This document shows positions 26,981 through 34,722 of a stretch of 64,000 nt of DNA, piece by piece. Below the pieces are notes generated by a model. It was not told where the DNA came from and did no database searches. It saw only the letters and a program-made list of their open reading frames with translations. How positions within the stretch are numbered: position 1 is the first letter of the stretch; every line of letters begins with the position of its first letter. Made by a program: the position numbers and the translations under genes. Source of the DNA: JACPFV01 sp035526825 (GTDB taxonomy: Bacteria; Pseudomonadota; Gammaproteobacteria; Nevskiales; Nevskiaceae); NCBI GenBank assembly GCA_035526825.1, contig DATLBT010000071.1, positions 1 through 64,000 of the forward strand. The letters are read 5' to 3'.

Positions 26981-27837
26981 TTCGCATTCTCGTGCTCGGC
27001 GCGACAGGCTTGCTCGGCAACGCCATGCTTCGTTTCTTCGCCGATAGCCCGGGCTTCCACGCAGTGGGCACGGCGCGGACCTTGACCGGCGCCGCGCAAC
27101 GGCTCCGCCCGGACCTGCAACAACGCTTGGTGGCAGTGCAGGACGTGCTCGATGACACCGCGCTCGAAGTCCTCCTTGGGCGGACAACCCCACACGTCAT
27201 CATCAATTGCATCGGCCTCGTCAAGCAGTTGCCGGCCTCCGATGTGCCCGTAGCGGCCATCGCCGTGAACGCGCTGTTGCCCCACCAACTGGCTCGCGCC
27301 GCAGCCCGCACCGGGGCACGCCTCGTGCACGTGAGCACGGACTGCGTGTTCTCCGGCGGGCGCGGCGGTTACACCGAGGCCGACCCGCCCGACGCGCAAG
27401 ACCTTTACGGGCTCAGCAAACGCCTGGGTGAAGTCACGGCAGCGCCGGCGATCACGCTGCGCACATCGATCGTCGGCCATGAGCTAGGCGAACCCCACGG
27501 CTTGGTAGGGTGGTTTCTCGCCCAGCGCGGAGTGACCCGGGGCTATCGCCGCGCAGTATTCTCTGGCCTGCCGACGGTCGAGCTCGCGCGGGTCATCAGG
27601 GACTACGTCATACCCGCGCCAGACTTGAGTGGCCTGCATCATGTCGCCGCCGAGCCGATCGCAAAGTTTGACCTGTTGCGGTTGGTGGCCCGAGAGTATG
27701 GCTCCGCAACCGAGCTGATCCCCGTCGACGAGCCCGTTATTGATCGCTCGTTGGACGGCAGCGCGTTCAGCGCCCTGACCGGCTACGTCGCGCCGGCATG
27801 GCCGCGGTTGGTGCAGGCGATGCGCGAGTTCGGATGA
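26977..27837 (+). CDS. qnlA: RmlD-like sugar-nucleotide reductase (QnlA/WbvR type)
   Basis: A 286-residue SDR starting at GTG 26977 (overlapping the WbuB stop as GTGA). The NAD(P) loop is GATGLLG (8-14), STD at 120-122, and catalytic Tyr144-x3-Lys148 lies in DLYGLSKRLGE. Length and motifs match RmlD-type reductases. FnlB/WbjC/CapF proteins are about 370 residues and carry an extra cupin epimerase domain, which is absent here. With FnlA and a 2-epimerase this predicts reduction without 3-epimerisation, giving UDP-L-RhaNAc and then UDP-L-QuiNAc as in the WbvB-WbvR-WbvD pathway. The product assignment is inference. Confidence 0.75.
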   Translation: MIRILVLGATGLLGNAMLRFFADSPGFHAVGTARTLTGAAQRLRPDLQQRLVAVQDVLDDTALEVLLGRTTPHVIINCIGLVKQLPASDVPVAAIAVNALLPHQLARAAARTGARLVHVSTDCVFSGGRGGYTEADPPDAQDLYGLSKRLGEVTAAPAITLRTSIVGHELGEPHGLVGWFLAQRGVTRGYRRAVFSGLPTVELARVIRDYVIPAPDLSGLHHVAAEPIAKFDLLRLVAREYGSATELIPVDEPVIDRSLDGSAFSALTGYVAPAWPRLVQAMREFG

Positions 27838-27842
27838 ACCAT

Positions 27843-27847
27843 GGAGG
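27843..27847 (+). promoter_or_regulatory. Shine-Dalgarno site fixing the fnlA start
   Basis: GGAGG lies 8 bases before ATG 27856. It overlaps an earlier in-frame ATG at 27841, which would add five residues but has no comparable site upstream. The spacing and the normal family N terminus both favour 27856. Confidence 0.7.
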
Positions 27848-27855
27848 CAACTGAC

Positions 27856-28875
27856 ATGAAGTCCCTGCTGCGCGACAAGGTGCTGGTCGTCACCGGCGGA
27901 ACCGGCTCTTTCGGCCGCGCGGTGGCGGGCCGGTTTCTGGAGTCGGACGTGCGGGAGATCCGGATTTTCTCGCGCGACGAGAAGAAGCAGGAAGACATGC
28001 GCCTGGAACTGCGCAGCGACCGGCTGAAGTTCTACCTCGGCGACGTCCGCAACTATGAAAGCGTCCACGAAGCGCTGAAAGGGGCCGACGTGGTGTTCCA
28101 CGCGGCCGCACTCAAGCAGGTTCCATCCTGCGAGTTCTATCCGCTGGAAGCCGTGCGCACCAACATCCTGGGAGCCGACAACGTACTGCGCGCGGCGATC
28201 GAATTGGGAATCAGTCGTACCGTCATGCTCAGCACGGACAAGGCTGTCTACCCGATCAATGCGATGGGCATGTCGAAGGCCATGATGGAAAAGGTGACCA
28301 TCGCCAAGTCGCGGCTGTGCGACCCGGGGCGTACCGTCTTGTGCGTAATCCGCTACGGCAACGTCATGGTTTCGCGCGGTTCCGTGATCCCGCTTTTTCT
28401 CGACCAGTTGCAATCCGGCCGGCCCTTGACGGTTACGGATCCCAACATGACCCGCTTCCTCATGTCGCTCGACGAGTCGGTCGATCTTGTGCTTTACGCC
28501 ATCGCCAATGCGGCTCCCGGCGATCTGTTCGTGCAGAAGGCGCCTGCGGCCACCGTGGCCGACCTCGCCCAAGCGCTAAGGGAACTGACGAAAAGGGATA
28601 ACCCCGTCGTCGTCATCGGCACGCGCCATGGCGAGAAGCTTTATGAATCGCTGGTGTCGCGTGAGGAGATGGCGCGGGCGCACGATTTGGGGCGCTATTT
28701 CCGCATTCCCGCAGACGCCCGCGACTTGAATTACGACCGCTACTTCGTCGAGGGCCAGACCGTAGTTTCGCAGATCGAGGACTACACCTCGCACAACACG
28801 GAGCGGCTCGACGTCGCGCAGGTCAAGCAGAAACTGATGACGCTGGAGATGGTTCGCGAGGCTGCCCGTGCTTAA
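27856..28875 (+). CDS. fnlA: UDP-GlcNAc C4,6-dehydratase/C5(,C3)-epimerase, FnlA/WbjB/CapE type
   Basis: A 339-residue extended SDR catalysing the first step from UDP-GlcNAc to 2-acetamido-2,6-dideoxy-L-hexoses. NAD(P) loop GGTGSFG (14-20), then SRDEKKQEDMR, HAAALKQVPSCEFYP and LSTDKAVYPINAMGMSK. As in CapE/WbjB, the usual SDR Tyr-x3-Lys is replaced by Met137-x3-Lys141, which is a family trait and not damage. The C-terminal RHGEKLYESLVSREEM is also diagnostic. I start it at 27856 because of the GGAGG site. It overlaps the epimerase gene by 8 bases. It supplies the intermediate for the RmlD-like reductase. Confidence 0.9.
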   Translation: MKSLLRDKVLVVTGGTGSFGRAVAGRFLESDVREIRIFSRDEKKQEDMRLELRSDRLKFYLGDVRNYESVHEALKGADVVFHAAALKQVPSCEFYPLEAVRTNILGADNVLRAAIELGISRTVMLSTDKAVYPINAMGMSKAMMEKVTIAKSRLCDPGRTVLCVIRYGNVMVSRGSVIPLFLDQLQSGRPLTVTDPNMTRFLMSLDESVDLVLYAIANAAPGDLFVQKAPAATVADLAQALRELTKRDNPVVVIGTRHGEKLYESLVSREEMARAHDLGRYFRIPADARDLNYDRYFVEGQTVVSQIEDYTSHNTERLDVAQVKQKLMTLEMVREAARA

Positions 28876-29983
28876 AGTCATGACGGTGGTGGGCACGCGG
28901 CCGGAAATCATCCGGCTTTCGCGCGTGATCGCGCTACTCGACCGCCACTGCCGTCACGTGTTGGTGCACACCGGCCAGAATTTCCACCCGGCGCTCAGCG
29001 ATGTCTTCTTCCGGGACCTGCAAATCCGCCAGCCGGACCACTTCCTGAGCGCCGCCGGCGAGTCTCCGGCGATCACCATCGGGCAGGTCATCATTGCGAC
29101 AGACCGCATCCTTGCCAAGGAGCAGCCCGATGCTCTGCTGATTCTCGGCGACACGAATAGTTGCCTGGCGGCGATCGCGGCCAAGCGACGCAAGGTGCCG
29201 ATCTTCCACATGGAAGCGGGTAACCGTTGCTTCGACACTCGCGTGCCCGAGGAGATCAACCGGCGCCTGGTCGACCACATCGCCGACATCAACCTCACTT
29301 ACAGCGCCATCGCTCGTGAACACCTGCTGCGCGAAGGCCTGCCTCCCGATTGCATCATCAAGACCGGCAGCCCAATGCGCGAGGTGCTGGAGCATTCCAG
29401 CGAAGGCATTCGTTCGTCAGACGTGCTTGACCGGCTGGGCCTGAAACCGAGGAGCTATTTCGTGGTCAGCGCCCACCGCGAAGAAAACGTCGATCCACCG
29501 GCCAATCTGCGACGGATTTTCGCAGTTCTGGAGGCGATCGCTGCGCGGTACGACCAGCCAATCGTCTTTTCCACCCATCCGCGCACTCAGCGCCGCATCG
29601 ATGAATTCGGCCTCAAGGCACCACCCCTCGTATCGTTCCAGGCCCCTTTCGGATTTTTCGACTACGTGCGCCTGCAGTCCGAAGCCCGCGCGGTCATCTC
29701 TGACAGCGGCACCATCACCGAGGAGTCGTCAATCCTCAATTTTCCCGCGCTCAATCTGCGCGAGGTCCACGAGCGCCCTGAGGGGTTCGAGGAAGCCGCG
29801 GTGATGCTGACCGGCCTTGACGCGGCTCGCGTCCTGGAATGCCTGAGCGTGATCGATAGCCAACCCAGGGGCGAAACTCGCCTGTTGCGCCCCGTGGCGG
29901 ATTACGAGCCCGCCAACGTTTCGGCGAAGGTGTTGCGCATCATCCTGAGCTACGAGGGATTTGTGCGCCGGCGTTCGCAATAG
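28868..29983 (+). CDS. qnlB: UDP-N-acetyl-hexosamine 2-epimerase, FnlC/WbjD/QnlB type
   Basis: A 371-residue WecB-fold enzyme. TVVGTRPEIIRLSRVI at the N terminus, VHTGQNFHPALSDVFF, HMEAGNRCFDTRVPEEINRR (where generic WecB proteins read HVEAGLRT), SAHREENVD and SDSGTITEESSIL are present. The NRCFDxRVPEExNRR form is typical of the FnlC/CapG/WbjD branch that inverts C2 of UDP-L-hexosamines. It probably performs the last step from UDP-L-RhaNAc to UDP-L-QuiNAc, or from PneNAc to FucNAc if a 3-epimerase exists elsewhere. The GTG start overlaps fnlA. It ends the long operon. Confidence 0.87.
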   Translation: MLKVMTVVGTRPEIIRLSRVIALLDRHCRHVLVHTGQNFHPALSDVFFRDLQIRQPDHFLSAAGESPAITIGQVIIATDRILAKEQPDALLILGDTNSCLAAIAAKRRKVPIFHMEAGNRCFDTRVPEEINRRLVDHIADINLTYSAIAREHLLREGLPPDCIIKTGSPMREVLEHSSEGIRSSDVLDRLGLKPRSYFVVSAHREENVDPPANLRRIFAVLEAIAARYDQPIVFSTHPRTQRRIDEFGLKAPPLVSFQAPFGFFDYVRLQSEARAVISDSGTITEESSILNFPALNLREVHERPEGFEEAAVMLTGLDAARVLECLSVIDSQPRGETRLLRPVADYEPANVSAKVLRIILSYEGFVRRRSQ

Positions 29984-30002
29984 TTCAGGTTCGCGATATC
30001 TT
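29974..30002 (+). promoter_or_regulatory. Possible sigma-70-type promoter for the secretion module
   Basis: TTCGCA (29974-29979) and TATCTT (29997-30002) each match the -35 and -10 consensus at four of six positions with 17-base spacing. They lie in the only A+T-rich gap (about 70 bases) between the sugar operon and the outer-membrane beta-barrel gene. The match is weak; the location at a functional break between gene groups is the main support. Confidence 0.3.
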
Positions 30003-30051
30003 GTAAACTATTGGTTGCGCTTCTGATTTTGGGGACTGGGGAGTACATTTG

Positions 30052-31278
30052 ATGCCCGTGGTTAGGGTCCGTTCTGGCTGGTTCCGCGGGGCAGTGGTCG
30101 CCATGACTGGCGCCGCCGGATGCGCGTGGGCCCAAGCGCCTTCCAACCTGGACCTGGGAGGGCCCGATGCGCGAGCGCGGATCTCCGCCCACGTTTTCTA
30201 TACCGATAATTACTATTACGAGCCGACCGCGCCAGAAGCCGCCTGGGGCACCGTCCTGCGGCCGGAGCTCGTGTTCATCGCCGAAACGGGCAAGACCGCG
30301 CTGCATTTGACCGGCTGGGGGGAGTACGGCCACTTTGATATCGAGGGTCCCATCACGAACTACTTCGATGGATACGGCGGTGCCCGACTATTACTAGTGC
30401 CCACCGCGCGCAATCGCCTGACCGTCGACGCCAGTTGGCAACACGGCCACGATCCGTTTGGCCTTGCGCGCACCGAGGGAACCGCTGTCGGGTCGGAGCG
30501 CGAACAGGATGAATGGGACCACCGCGGTGGCGGTCTGCGCTACCGCTACGGCGCCCCCGCCGCGAAAGTGAATGCTGAACTCGGCGTGGCCGTGGCCGAA
30601 CGCGAATACCTGACCAACGAGCTGGAAACGCGTTTCCTCGATTTTCAGACCGTCACGCTCGATTATGGCCTGAGCTACAACATCGGCCCGAAGACCGCGC
30701 TGGTTGCGAATTTCACCAGGACCGACACCGAGTTCGACGTTCCCTTCGACACCAACCCGTTCGGCGCCGACGTCGACGATCGAAGCGGGCCCACGTACCA
30801 GGTCCGCGCCGGCGTGCGATGGCTGGCAACGGCGAAGACCAGCGGCGACGTGCAAGCCGGTTACCGCCAGCGACACTTCGATGCCGGGTCGGACAACCTC
30901 GAAGGGTTCGACTGGCAGGCCGGCGTTCGCTGGAGTCCAGTCGCGACCACCCTGATCGACATTCGCACTGCTCGCAGCGAGCAGCAGAGTTACCGCAGCG
31001 ACGCGCGCGTGATCGACGTGCGCTCGGCGACCCTGTCGTTGCGTCGCGCTGTAGGGACGCGCACGACGATTATCGCAAGCGGCGGACGCACCGACGCCGA
31101 TTTCATCGGCAGCGGCCGCGAAGATCGCGTCGATGACGCCGCACTCGGACTCGAATATCGAGCCCTGAGCTACCTGTTCGTCGTGGGCAATGTCGGCGTC
31201 AACAATCGTGTCTCGAACCTGGCCGACCGTTCGTACGATCGCCTCAACGCCTTTTTCGGGGTCCGCCTCGGGCGCTGA
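30052..31278 (+). CDS. Outer-membrane beta-barrel protein of exopolysaccharide export
   Basis: A 408-residue secreted protein. ATG 30052 follows a GGGGAG-rich stretch and is preferred over the adjacent TTG. A signal peptide runs to about residue 29 (ending AWA-QA). The mature part is a series of alternating polar/hydrophobic strands with aromatic girdles (ARISAHVFYTDNYYYE; TTIIASGGRTDADF) ending in LNAFFGVRLGR, as expected of a barrel. This resembles the putative exopolysaccharide-locus beta-barrel family (BBP2/EpsL-like) seen beside Wza and Wzc. The precise role, porin or glycan conduit, is not established by sequence. Confidence 0.7.
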   Translation: MPVVRVRSGWFRGAVVAMTGAAGCAWAQAPSNLDLGGPDARARISAHVFYTDNYYYEPTAPEAAWGTVLRPELVFIAETGKTALHLTGWGEYGHFDIEGPITNYFDGYGGARLLLVPTARNRLTVDASWQHGHDPFGLARTEGTAVGSEREQDEWDHRGGGLRYRYGAPAAKVNAELGVAVAEREYLTNELETRFLDFQTVTLDYGLSYNIGPKTALVANFTRTDTEFDVPFDTNPFGADVDDRSGPTYQVRAGVRWLATAKTSGDVQAGYRQRHFDAGSDNLEGFDWQAGVRWSPVATTLIDIRTARSEQQSYRSDARVIDVRSATLSLRRAVGTRTTIIASGGRTDADFIGSGREDRVDDAALGLEYRALSYLFVVGNVGVNNRVSNLADRSYDRLNAFFGVRLGR

Positions 31279-31295
31279 CGGACAGTGCATCGGCG

Positions 31296-31868
31296 ATGAA
31301 TTTCCGCACCTGGGCCGTGCTTTGCATCGGCATCACATTGGCAGCCTGCAACAGTGCGCCGCCCGTTCGCCCCGCGAAAGATCGACCATTGCCGAGCGGA
31401 CCTGATCTCTCAGCGTACCGCCTCGGCATAGGCGACCGGGTGCGCGTCGATGTATTCGGGGAGCCGGACCTCTCCCTGGAAGCCACCGTGGATCCCACCG
31501 GTCGTATAGGCTATCCCCTGCTCGGCAGCATCGAGGCCCACCGCAAGACTGCGCGGGATCTGCAGAACACCATCACGCAGGGACTGGCTGGAAGCTACCT
31601 GGTCAACCCCGATGTGCGGATCACAGTCGTGCAGTACCGTGCGTTCTACGTGACTGGCCAGGTGCACCGGGCAGGCGCCTATCCGTACATCGCGGGACTG
31701 ACTGTAGAAAAAGCCTTGGCGCTCGCAGGTGGCATGACCAACCTTGCGTCGACGCGGCGCATCTATCTGATGCACGAGGACGGCACGATCAATCAGCGCG
31801 TCCGCGTCGGCCTGGATGCTCCTGTCATGCCCGGCGACACCCTCCTGGTGGAAGAGAGTTTGTTCTGA
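31296..31868 (+). CDS. wza: Short Wza-type polysaccharide export lipoprotein
   Basis: A 190-residue outer-membrane lipoprotein. The signal peptide ends in the lipobox L15-A-A-C18. The Poly_export domain begins at YRLGIGDRVRVDVFGEPDLSLE and includes VDPTGRIGYPLLGSIEAHRKT; an SLBB-like segment follows (FYVTGQVHRAGAYPYIAGLTVEKALALAGG). It is much shorter than E. coli Wza (about 380 residues), like the GumB/EpsE class, and lacks the C-terminal membrane helix region. It would need the adjacent barrel or another protein as pore, which fits the neighbouring beta-barrel gene. Wzc follows after one base. Confidence 0.88.
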   Translation: MNFRTWAVLCIGITLAACNSAPPVRPAKDRPLPSGPDLSAYRLGIGDRVRVDVFGEPDLSLEATVDPTGRIGYPLLGSIEAHRKTARDLQNTITQGLAGSYLVNPDVRITVVQYRAFYVTGQVHRAGAYPYIAGLTVEKALALAGGMTNLASTRRIYLMHEDGTINQRVRVGLDAPVMPGDTLLVEESLF

Positions 31869-31869
31869 C

Positions 31870-34056
31870 ATGGACCGCCTGAATTCGCAGTTGCCGGCCG
31901 TGGTCGAGGAGGGCTTTGTCGACTTTCCCGAACTGTTGCGCACGCTATCGCGGTACAAATGGCGGGTGGTGGCGACGGCTATCATGTGTGCCGTCGTCGG
32001 TACCTTGCTGGCCTTTTCGGAGGAGCCGACTTATCGGGCCTCGGCAACGATCCTGATCGAAGCGCGCTCGAATCGGCCTTTGCAATTGCAGGAAGCCTAC
32101 GACCCCGGTATCGGAACCTCGGAGTACTACGGAACCCAGACCGAACTCCTGCGCTCCCGCGACCTGATCGGTGCGGTCGTGGACAAACTCGGTCTGACCG
32201 CCAACGCGGAGATTCTGCCGCCCCCGACGCCAACATTCTGGGACGTGTTTTTGTCCGGTACCTGGCTGCCGTTCCTGCCCGAGGTCGATGCACCGGCCGA
32301 GCCCCCGATCTCGACGGAGGTCAACAGAGAGCTCGCCATCGATGGCGTGCGCTGGCGCCTCAGCGTGGGGCAGACCCCCCGCACGCAACTGGTCAACGTG
32401 CATGTGGAAACGCACTCGCCGCAGCTCGCCATGGACATCGTCAACACGCTCAGCGACCTTTTCGTGACGAGCGGCCTTGAGACCCGCCTCGAAGCGGCTG
32501 AGAGATCCGCCGCATGGCTTAACTCGCGCTTGGCTGACATGCGCAAGAAGCTGGAGCGGTCTGAGCAGGTCCTGCAAACCTACCGCGAGCAACACAAGCT
32601 GGTGAATGTGGGTAGTGCGCGCGGCATGTACGAGGAGGAGGTCACCGACAACGCGCGCAAGCTGCGAGATGCCCAGCGCAAGAAGACCGAGCTCGCCAGC
32701 GCTTATTGGAAGATTCAGCAAGCGGGCAACGACGATGCCAAGCTGCAGGAAGTGAGCGCCCTGTTGCTGGACCCCACGGTTCAGCGCGCGAGTGACAATC
32801 TGCTGCAGGCCGAGCAGGCCATCAAGCAGCTTCAGGAGCGCTATGGGGCCAGGCATCCCCAGATGACAAACGCCCAGGCGCGCCTTGATGCGGCCAGCCG
32901 CGCTTACTACATCCAATTGCGTCTGGCAGCCAATGGCGTCAAGGCCGAATACGACATTGCCTCTGAAACGGAGCGGGCGCTGCTCAGCGTCGTCGAAAGT
33001 GGCAAGCAGCAGATCCGCAAGCTGGACCAGAACGCGGGCCAGCTGCAGGTGCTGGAACGAGACGTGCAGACCAATCGCGAGCTTTACGACCTGTTTCTGC
33101 GTCGCTACAAGGAAACCGACACTGCCAGCACTTTCGACACGATGACTTCGCGCATCGTCGACCGGGCCGCGCTGCCCCTCTTCCCCTTCAAGCCCAACAA
33201 GCCGCGAGTCATTCTGCTCTGGACGTTTGGGGGCATCTTAGTGGGACTTCTGCTCGCCGCGGCCCATTACCTGCTAAGCGAGGCCGTGCGCTCGCCTGAG
33301 CAGCTCGAGCACGCAGCGCAGTTACCGGTGCTCAGTGTGCTGCCGCCGGTGTCCGGGCTCGGACGAAAGGCCTCGGCGCCGTCGATGGTCATCGCGCAGC
33401 CGCGGGCGCCGTTCTCCGAGGGCATGCGCAGCATCCGCGCGTCGCTGCAGCTCAGTGACGTCGACAAGCGCATGAAACGCATCATGCTCACCTCGGCCGT
33501 GCCGAGGGAAGGCAAGAGCAGCATCGCCAGCAGCTTCGCGGTCGTGCTGAGCCCGACCCAGCGTGTCGTCCTGGTCGAGGCGGACCTTCGCGCCCCGAGC
33601 CTGAAGAAAATCTTCGATATACCGGCGACTGCTCCCGGCATCGTCGAGCTGCTCAGCGGGCAGGCCAAGCTGGACCAGGTCATGTACGTGCACGAGCCGA
33701 GCGGACTTCACGTGCTGCCCGTCGCTCAAATTCCCGCCAATCCTGGGGAAGTGGTCTCGTCGGCCGCGTTCGGCAAATTGCTCGACATCTTGTCGACGCG
33801 ATATGACCGCGTGATCGTCGACACGCCGCCCTGCCAGGTAGCCAGCGACACCTTGTTGCTGGCGCACCGGATGGATGCGGTGCTGTTCGTCGTGCATGGC
33901 GCCAACACCGGCCTGCGCACGGTCTTGACGGCGATCAAGCACCTCCGCGCCGCGCAGGCACCCCTCCTCGGCTTCATCCTGAACCAGGTGGATGCCCGCA
34001 GGGCTTACGGTTACGACGGCAGCTACTACGTTTACGGCAACTACGGGCCGCAGTGA
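31870..34056 (+). CDS. wzc: Wzc-type chain-length determinant with fused tyrosine kinase
   Basis: A 728-residue inner-membrane co-polymerase and BY-kinase. ATG 31870 is chosen; upstream open sequence lies in the wza gene. Helix 1 is at about 31-48, a long periplasmic coiled coil occupies about 200-410 and helix 2 lies near 440-460. The cytoplasmic kinase has Walker A AVPREGKSS (about 543-551), Walker A' VLVEADLRAP (about 566-575; Glu replaces the usual first Asp) and Walker B VIVDTPP (about 647-653). The C terminus is a Tyr-rich autophosphorylation tail (YGYDGSYYVYGNYG). It controls length and export with the adjacent Wza. Confidence 0.9.
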   Translation: MDRLNSQLPAVVEEGFVDFPELLRTLSRYKWRVVATAIMCAVVGTLLAFSEEPTYRASATILIEARSNRPLQLQEAYDPGIGTSEYYGTQTELLRSRDLIGAVVDKLGLTANAEILPPPTPTFWDVFLSGTWLPFLPEVDAPAEPPISTEVNRELAIDGVRWRLSVGQTPRTQLVNVHVETHSPQLAMDIVNTLSDLFVTSGLETRLEAAERSAAWLNSRLADMRKKLERSEQVLQTYREQHKLVNVGSARGMYEEEVTDNARKLRDAQRKKTELASAYWKIQQAGNDDAKLQEVSALLLDPTVQRASDNLLQAEQAIKQLQERYGARHPQMTNAQARLDAASRAYYIQLRLAANGVKAEYDIASETERALLSVVESGKQQIRKLDQNAGQLQVLERDVQTNRELYDLFLRRYKETDTASTFDTMTSRIVDRAALPLFPFKPNKPRVILLWTFGGILVGLLLAAAHYLLSEAVRSPEQLEHAAQLPVLSVLPPVSGLGRKASAPSMVIAQPRAPFSEGMRSIRASLQLSDVDKRMKRIMLTSAVPREGKSSIASSFAVVLSPTQRVVLVEADLRAPSLKKIFDIPATAPGIVELLSGQAKLDQVMYVHEPSGLHVLPVAQIPANPGEVVSSAAFGKLLDILSTRYDRVIVDTPPCQVASDTLLLAHRMDAVLFVVHGANTGLRTVLTAIKHLRAAQAPLLGFILNQVDARRAYGYDGSYYVYGNYGPQ

Positions 34057-34087
34057 CGCCGCGACGCGATTATTCGCCGAGCTCGGA

Positions 34088-34714
34088 ATGACACGAAGGC
34101 TTCTAATCGTTGGCCTGCTGGGTGGCATCGCGCTGGCCGCGCTTAACTTCGCCAACCTGGTTGGCGCCGGTTATGGCCGCTATGCGAGCGCGCGACTGGA
34201 TCGCCCGGAATCTCCCGCGACTGCGGCGGCAGCACGTATCGCGGCTCGCTGGTCTCCATGGTCAAGCCCGCACGCGGCGCTGCACGGGTGGGTCCTCACG
34301 GAAGGTCGCGATGCTTCGGCGGTTGAAGATGCGTACCTGAAGGCGCTGCGCCTGGCCCCCGGGGATCCTCTGCTCTGGAGCGAGTACGCGTTGGCGCTCG
34401 CGCGTCTGAACCGCTTCGACGCGGCGATGACTGTCGCGGTGCGCAAGGCCCAGCAGCTCGCCCCAAGTTCGTCCGCGGTACGCCGCACCCTCGCCGACAT
34501 GGGTCTCAGCTACTGGTCGCGCGGCACCCCCGAGCAGCGCGCGCTGTGGCTGGTGGACATGCGCCGCGAGCTAAAGCACAACCGCGATGCGTTTCTCGCG
34601 CATGTGCTCGCGCGGGGGCGCGGCCGGACTTTCTGCCGGAATCCCGCCGTCGAACTCGGCGAACAGGACTGGTGCTCGGCGGTCGCGACAACATTGCTCG
34701 CGTCGCCACGTTGA
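34088..34714 (+). CDS. Membrane-anchored TPR-like protein
   Basis: A 208-residue protein. ATG 34088 begins a single hydrophobic segment (RRLLIVGLLGGIALAALNFANLV, about 3-25), after which helical repeats of TPR character appear (AVEDAYLKALRLAPGDPLLWSEYALALARLNRFDAAMTVAV, about 85-125). It would be an inner-membrane protein with a periplasmic repeat domain. Small proteins of this kind often lie between wzc and an O-antigen-ligase-like gene in exopolysaccharide clusters, as here, and may scaffold assembly. No enzyme motif is seen. The function is unknown. Confidence 0.6.
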   Translation: MTRRLLIVGLLGGIALAALNFANLVGAGYGRYASARLDRPESPATAAAARIAARWSPWSSPHAALHGWVLTEGRDASAVEDAYLKALRLAPGDPLLWSEYALALARLNRFDAAMTVAVRKAQQLAPSSSAVRRTLADMGLSYWSRGTPEQRALWLVDMRRELKHNRDAFLAHVLARGRGRTFCRNPAVELGEQDWCSAVATTLLASPR

Positions 34715-34722
34715 CCCATTCC

